This document shows positions 59,800-64,000 of a DNA stretch of 64,000 bases, in pieces. Both the position numbers and the translations under genes were made by a program. Positions within the stretch are counted from its first letter, which is position 1. Each line of letters starts with the position of its first letter. The notes beneath the pieces are model-generated. The model was not told the DNA's origin, searched no databases, and was given only the letters and a program-made list of their open reading frames with translations. This DNA is from Atherix ibis. Taxonomy: Eukaryota > Arthropoda > Insecta > Diptera > Athericidae. The stretch is taken from the NCBI GenBank assembly GCA_958298945.1, contig OY282605.1, positions 705,811 through 769,810 on the forward strand, given 5' to 3'.

Positions 59800-61066
59800 A
59801 AGGGTACAGATTTTTGTGGCATAAAGCATTTTTGAAGAGTCGCAAAATAGTGAAAGACGCACCTCATTCAGTCAGACCTAAAATATCAAAAACTCATGAA
59901 AATGTAAAACGAATAAGCGCTCTTGTAAGGTCAGACTATCGATTAGCATTGAAGCTGATGAGTGAGTCCTTGAAAAAGCTCAGAAAAATGGGTTTTCGTA
60001 CAGTTCGGAAGAAAGGAAGATGCGGAGAAATGATCTGTGCATAGATTGGCATTGTCTATTGAGCTGACAGCTGACAGAGTTTCATTGCGAAAGGGCGTTG
60101 GAATGGATAAAATATGGAGTCATTTGCATATTTCCGCTAGTGGTGACCGGAATGGAAATAGCTGTCAGGATTTTGAAAAGTTTCTGAAGAGTTTCCGAGA
60201 AAAGTTGCTCAAGAATTTCGAAGGCTTTTTATGAAGACGTTATTTATCATTTGTAAAGAGACCTAAATATATGTTGCTAAGAGACCTTAATAGTTAGGCA
60301 CCGGGCTTAGTGGAAAACGATATATTTAGTCAAAATCGAATCTGATGCTTAGAACGACTTTCATAAATTCTTATTTAACAGTTCAGCATAAAGGGTTATA
60401 AAAAGAGATCTACTCGCATCCGATCGGACATTATAGACAGTCACTCGGATGCTTCGCTGCGACAATGTCCCCTGTCCTACATCAACGAGTTTTTGTCGGA
60501 AAAGAGATTTCTGTGGGGTCCTATCCCCATATTCACCGAGTACAATATATGAGTGTAATGGCCAGACCGGTAGCATAGTCATTTGCACGCTGAACTAAGG
60601 AGTCGTGGTCATGAACACCACTGAGGCATGGTTCTATGATAATTCCCCCAAAAAAAACAGTTCACTTTATACTCCGTTATCCTTTCTTTAATAAAAAAAA
60701 GTGCGGAAAAACACCTAAAAAAGCCACCAGACATCAGAAAGACGAAAATATCAACACCAGCTTTCGGAAGAAAAAACCAATCATGGATAGCCACTCGAAT
60801 TGGTCAAAGACAACAATCCGAAATTAACATAATGGCCGCTACTCCTACTGAACGAAACATGGCACCGCACCAAACTGCACGAAAATAAGCAGTAGGACAA
60901 CTGTAGCGGATCGATCATCCGATACAAATGTTATTAGAATATTTGTAAAAATGTCCCCATATTCCAACATAAAACAAGTGCTATGAAGTCAGACCGTCGA
61001 TTAAAAGGGTTTTTTTTTATAAAGGAGTCCCTGGAAACTTTTCCATCATTTTTCTGTCACACCTCG
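59800..61066 (+). mobile_element. Mariner-like (MLE) relic, GAGGTGTG-end family
   Basis: Plus-strand transposase pieces: WHKAFLKSRKIVKDAPHSVR, KISKTHENVKRISALVRSDY, RLALKLMSESLKKLRKMGFR (59812-60000), then a long degraded or foreign middle, and LSYINEFLSEKRFLWGPIPI near 60480-60530, the block after the second catalytic Asp. The element ends at 61052-61066 with TTTCTGTCACACCTCG, the inverted form of the end at 1955 and 25150, followed by TA. The left end was not found. The catalytic core is mostly missing, and multiple stops are present. It is the longest of the three copies of this family. Confidence 0.75.
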
Positions 61067-61069
61067 TAT

Positions 61070-64000
61070 ACAGTGCATTAAAAAAAATGACGAATTTTCA
61101 GAATGTCAAGTCAGTCGTTATTGATCATATGGGATCAAGTAGAAATCAAAAATTTTAATAAGCAACAATAATAGCAGTTAGACAAGACCGAAACTGTTCG
61201 ATAAAATTTCTGTTGGCAATTTTTTAGTAAATTCTGGAGTTTTGCTAGTTGAAAATTCTGATACCTCAAAATCAAAACTTTAACAGCTCGAACCATTTTT
61301 CATTAACATTTCATTTTCAAATAACAAGAGTTCTTTTATAATAAATCAAATATTTGCCAATTTGTTTTTTTATATAGTGGAAAATTTAATTGATTTTCCA
61401 AAATTTAATCACCACTAAAAGATAACAGACAATAACAAAAATAATAGCAAAATAACAATTTTCGGATATCCCATTAAAATTTTTGGCAAGATTTTCCTTA
61501 AATATATACTCAATAATGCATAAGAAAATAAGGCAATGAAAATTGCCCTTCAAATATTTAACAAACAGAATTAATTATTATCAATAGAAAACGGCAAGAA
61601 TATCTTAATTATAACCAAAAAATATTATTCACATTTTATCTTCCGCTATAAGCAATAACCTCAAATCGATAAAGAATATTAATTTTAATAATTTAAAGGT
61701 CCTTTTCCTTGGTAATAAATTTTATTACACTTTTTATTTGCACATTTTCTTATAAATATGTTTTTGTAGTCGTTGTTGTTGTTGTGGTTTTTTTTAAATA
61801 TTTTTTTTTTTAAATAACTAACACACACAAAGATGATTTTCATTACCGCTAAGACATAATAATCGTTGGAGCACATTAAATTAGCGGAAAATTATTTTCC
61901 TTTTTTATCGTCGATGAATTTATGTGCGTTAGAAACGGACGCGGTGGTTCAGGTCGGTTCGGCTCGACGACCTGTCCAAATGGAAAATGATTTGAGTTTT
62001 TATTTATTTATCCAGCGATTACGAAATGATTATCCTGTTTGGTGAATAAATTCGATAAATCTACCCTTGCTATCAAAATGTAGTAGTAGTAGACAAAACG
62101 TTTTAAGGAATTATCGCAATCATTAACATTGTCGTTTTTTTTTTGTTTCGGTGGCTTTAAGTTTTGTCGCCATTGACGTTGTTGTCGTTCCAATGTCAGT
62201 CGTAAACGTAAAAGTCGTCGAAATGGTCATGCACATTATTTATAAAGGTCGACACTCAAATGGTTTTATTAGACAAAGGATACTGAAGAAAAAAAATCCC
62301 AAAGAAAGGGTCAATCTTATCGCAACAAGAATTTAGTATTTTTATTGCCTGGCATGATTTGAATGAATTTACGTGTATCTGCGTGTGGAATCTCAGCACT
62401 GAGTGAGACATCAATTGAGGTGGTACGTCCCTTTTACGGTTCTAAATCGAAATCAAAATGAATTTACGAGCATTTCATCGCAGATACCAGAATAACAAAT
62501 GAAATTTTTAATTGAAATCGTTCCTCTCGTATCAGTTTAGCCATATTTCTTTGTCCCACCTTTCATAAGCCGAATACTTTCTTGAATATTTGCTCGTTTT
62601 TCTGTTGTATTGTCATACGATTTCGATGATTAGACTAAGTAAAAAGCGATTTTATTCGTTTTGTATGTTAGATCCTTGAGAAGGGAGCCGGAAAACATTT
62701 TCTACCATCATTATCGTGCGGCTATTTGGGGGTATTATCAGTACTGCAAATATAACTGGTCGATGGTAAATTGAAAAGAGCAATAAAATTTTTTTAAATT
62801 TGTTATTGGAAGGGGAATTTTTCAGCTTAGAGCTTCCGTAGTATGGGCAACGGTAAGTTGAACGCTGGATGATTGAGGATTGGTATAAAGGACTAAGTTG
62901 GTTATCAAAAAGGATATCATGATTAAGTGTGGTACATCCAATTGAGATTCTTAATAGATTCTTTGCTACGAATTTTTTGAGTGAAAGTTGAGTGGATTTG
63001 TCTGCTGATATTTAATCAATGTCCGGAAAGAAATCTTATTCGATCGTCTGTGATGTTAAAATGGCATTTGATTAGTAGACGATACTTGAACGGGAACCGA
63101 ACGCAGCTTTGCCTAAAGTGACAACATGACCTGGAATCCAAGGCAGCTCAACATTGCGATTGTTCAACAACTGATACCAAATACAATCGCAAAAAACTGG
63201 TCAATTGGCAAGCCACGAATTGACTTCTAGGCTAAAAATTCTGTTTTTTTAATAATTTAAAAGAGAAATTGTAGTCTCAATTGCAGTGGGCAACATAATT
63301 CACCATAAAAATTAAAACTTTTTACTGGTAAAATTCCATACTGGAGATCACACTGTTCATCGTCAACAAGTTGGATTTCTATAATCCAACAAATGATGTT
63401 GAATGATAATTAGCCTTTGTACATTAGGCAAATAGGCTTTAGACATTCCCTTTACACGTTTCCACCTTTTTTCTATAATCTTGACTTCCAGTTCAGATGC
63501 AGGAGCCAAAATAGGAAATTTTAAAAAAAAATTGTCTGATAATAAAGGATAAAATCTTTTTTTTAAATATAAATGCACACAAAACTAGCGCTTTTCGATT
63601 AAGACAAACTTATTTCGTAAAATCTTAACTGAGTGCAAGCGTCTTTATAATGTGCGCAATTGACGGGAATACCTCAGTTTATTGCGATTGGAATTTTTTT
63701 AAACTTAAAAATTGCATATATTCGTAAATTCACCTTCAATCGGATTATAGAATTTATTGCTTAGAAAGTTTTGTCTATGAACTCCTAGAATTGGTGGATA
63801 TTCGTATTCACTATGATTAGCATATCTCGCTTAGCAAACGGGAAGTACTTTTATGGTAATTATTCTAGCGAATTCAGTGCAATCGAAATGAGTTTGCGAA
63901 AGGTAAATAGTAAGGGTTGTTCTTTGCCACATTTGTATTTGTTCGATCTACAACAGAATGACCTCAGCATATGTTCGCATTCCTATTTCGAGTACGAAAG
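61070..64000. other. Gene-free stretch to the window end
   Basis: No gene supported. Strongly AT-rich to about 61900, with a patch of GT/TTG simple sequence near 61765-61800. More balanced after 62350, without a recognisable frame. Confidence 0.45.

Noticed and set aside
1..64000. CRISPR array, operon, integron, phage or plasmid features
   Set aside because: No regularly spaced repeats with unique spacers, no ribosome binding sites and no bacterial genes; composition and elements are those of an animal genome.
1..64000. tRNA or rRNA genes and endogenous viral sequences
   Set aside because: No tRNA box A/box B pair in a cloverleaf context, no rRNA core sequence and no viral structural or polymerase motif was seen; a covariance-model and translated search would be needed to exclude them fully.

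Overview
This is a window of AT-rich animal nuclear DNA, most likely from an insect and probably a fly. The basis is: a single-exon EF-hand rhomboid protease of the fly Rhomboid-4 type; many Tc1/mariner and jockey-type (non-LTR) retrotransposon relics of the kinds common in insects; TATGTATG/ACATACAT-type simple sequence; and no bacterial gene organisation. The species cannot be named from the sequence.

Only one protein-coding gene can be supported with confidence: an intronless 372-codon rhomboid protease on the + strand at 18251-19369. It has two canonical EF hands in its cytosolic N-terminus and the full catalytic set (Asn, Gly, Ser, His). A TATA-type core promoter candidate lies about 0.9 kb upstream, and poly(A) signals follow the stop codon. 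The 5' flank has an odd layout: two diverged copies of a roughly 250-bp segment surround a short-period minisatellite.

The rest is mostly gene-free and seeded with dead mobile elements. 1.95-2.63 kb: mariner-like relic. 3.2-3.9 kb: unclassified direct repeat. 4.16-4.59 kb: jockey reverse transcriptase relic. 6.55-7.67 kb: end-to-end mariner with mutated catalytic residues. 10.1-12.2 kb: composite of several minus-strand jockey fragments. 14.7-15.35 kb: Tc1-like transposase relic. 21.87-25.7 kb: a mariner-end/palindrome unit, an internally deleted mariner-like copy, a nearly intact mariner (23.05-24.26 kb), a Tc1-like scrap and another mariner-like copy. 28.2-30.09 kb: two mariner-type relics. 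32.9-34.4 kb: a jockey element with its reverse transcriptase core tandemly duplicated. 39.0-40.5 kb: a 1.5-kb T-rich minisatellite whose unit is the reverse complement of the one upstream of the rhomboid gene. 46.04-46.97 kb: abutting Tc1-like and mariner C-termini. 47.9-48.4 kb: unclassified direct repeat. 52.7-54.03 kb: jockey 3' ends arranged first in tandem and then as a long inverted repeat. 59.8-61.07 kb: mariner-like relic. Reading frames, catalytic motifs and inverted ends show at least four separate Tc1/mariner families and one recurrent jockey-like family. All visible copies look inactive.

No convincing new multi-gene system was found. The observations most worth checking are the duplicated, minisatellite-split upstream region of the rhomboid gene, the roughly 106-bp-arm hairpin of retrotransposon sequence at 53.8-54.03 kb, and the palindrome tied to a mariner end at 21.87-21.98 kb. 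Exons of neighbouring or host genes with long introns could be hidden in the gene-free stretches; short exons cannot be excluded by eye.
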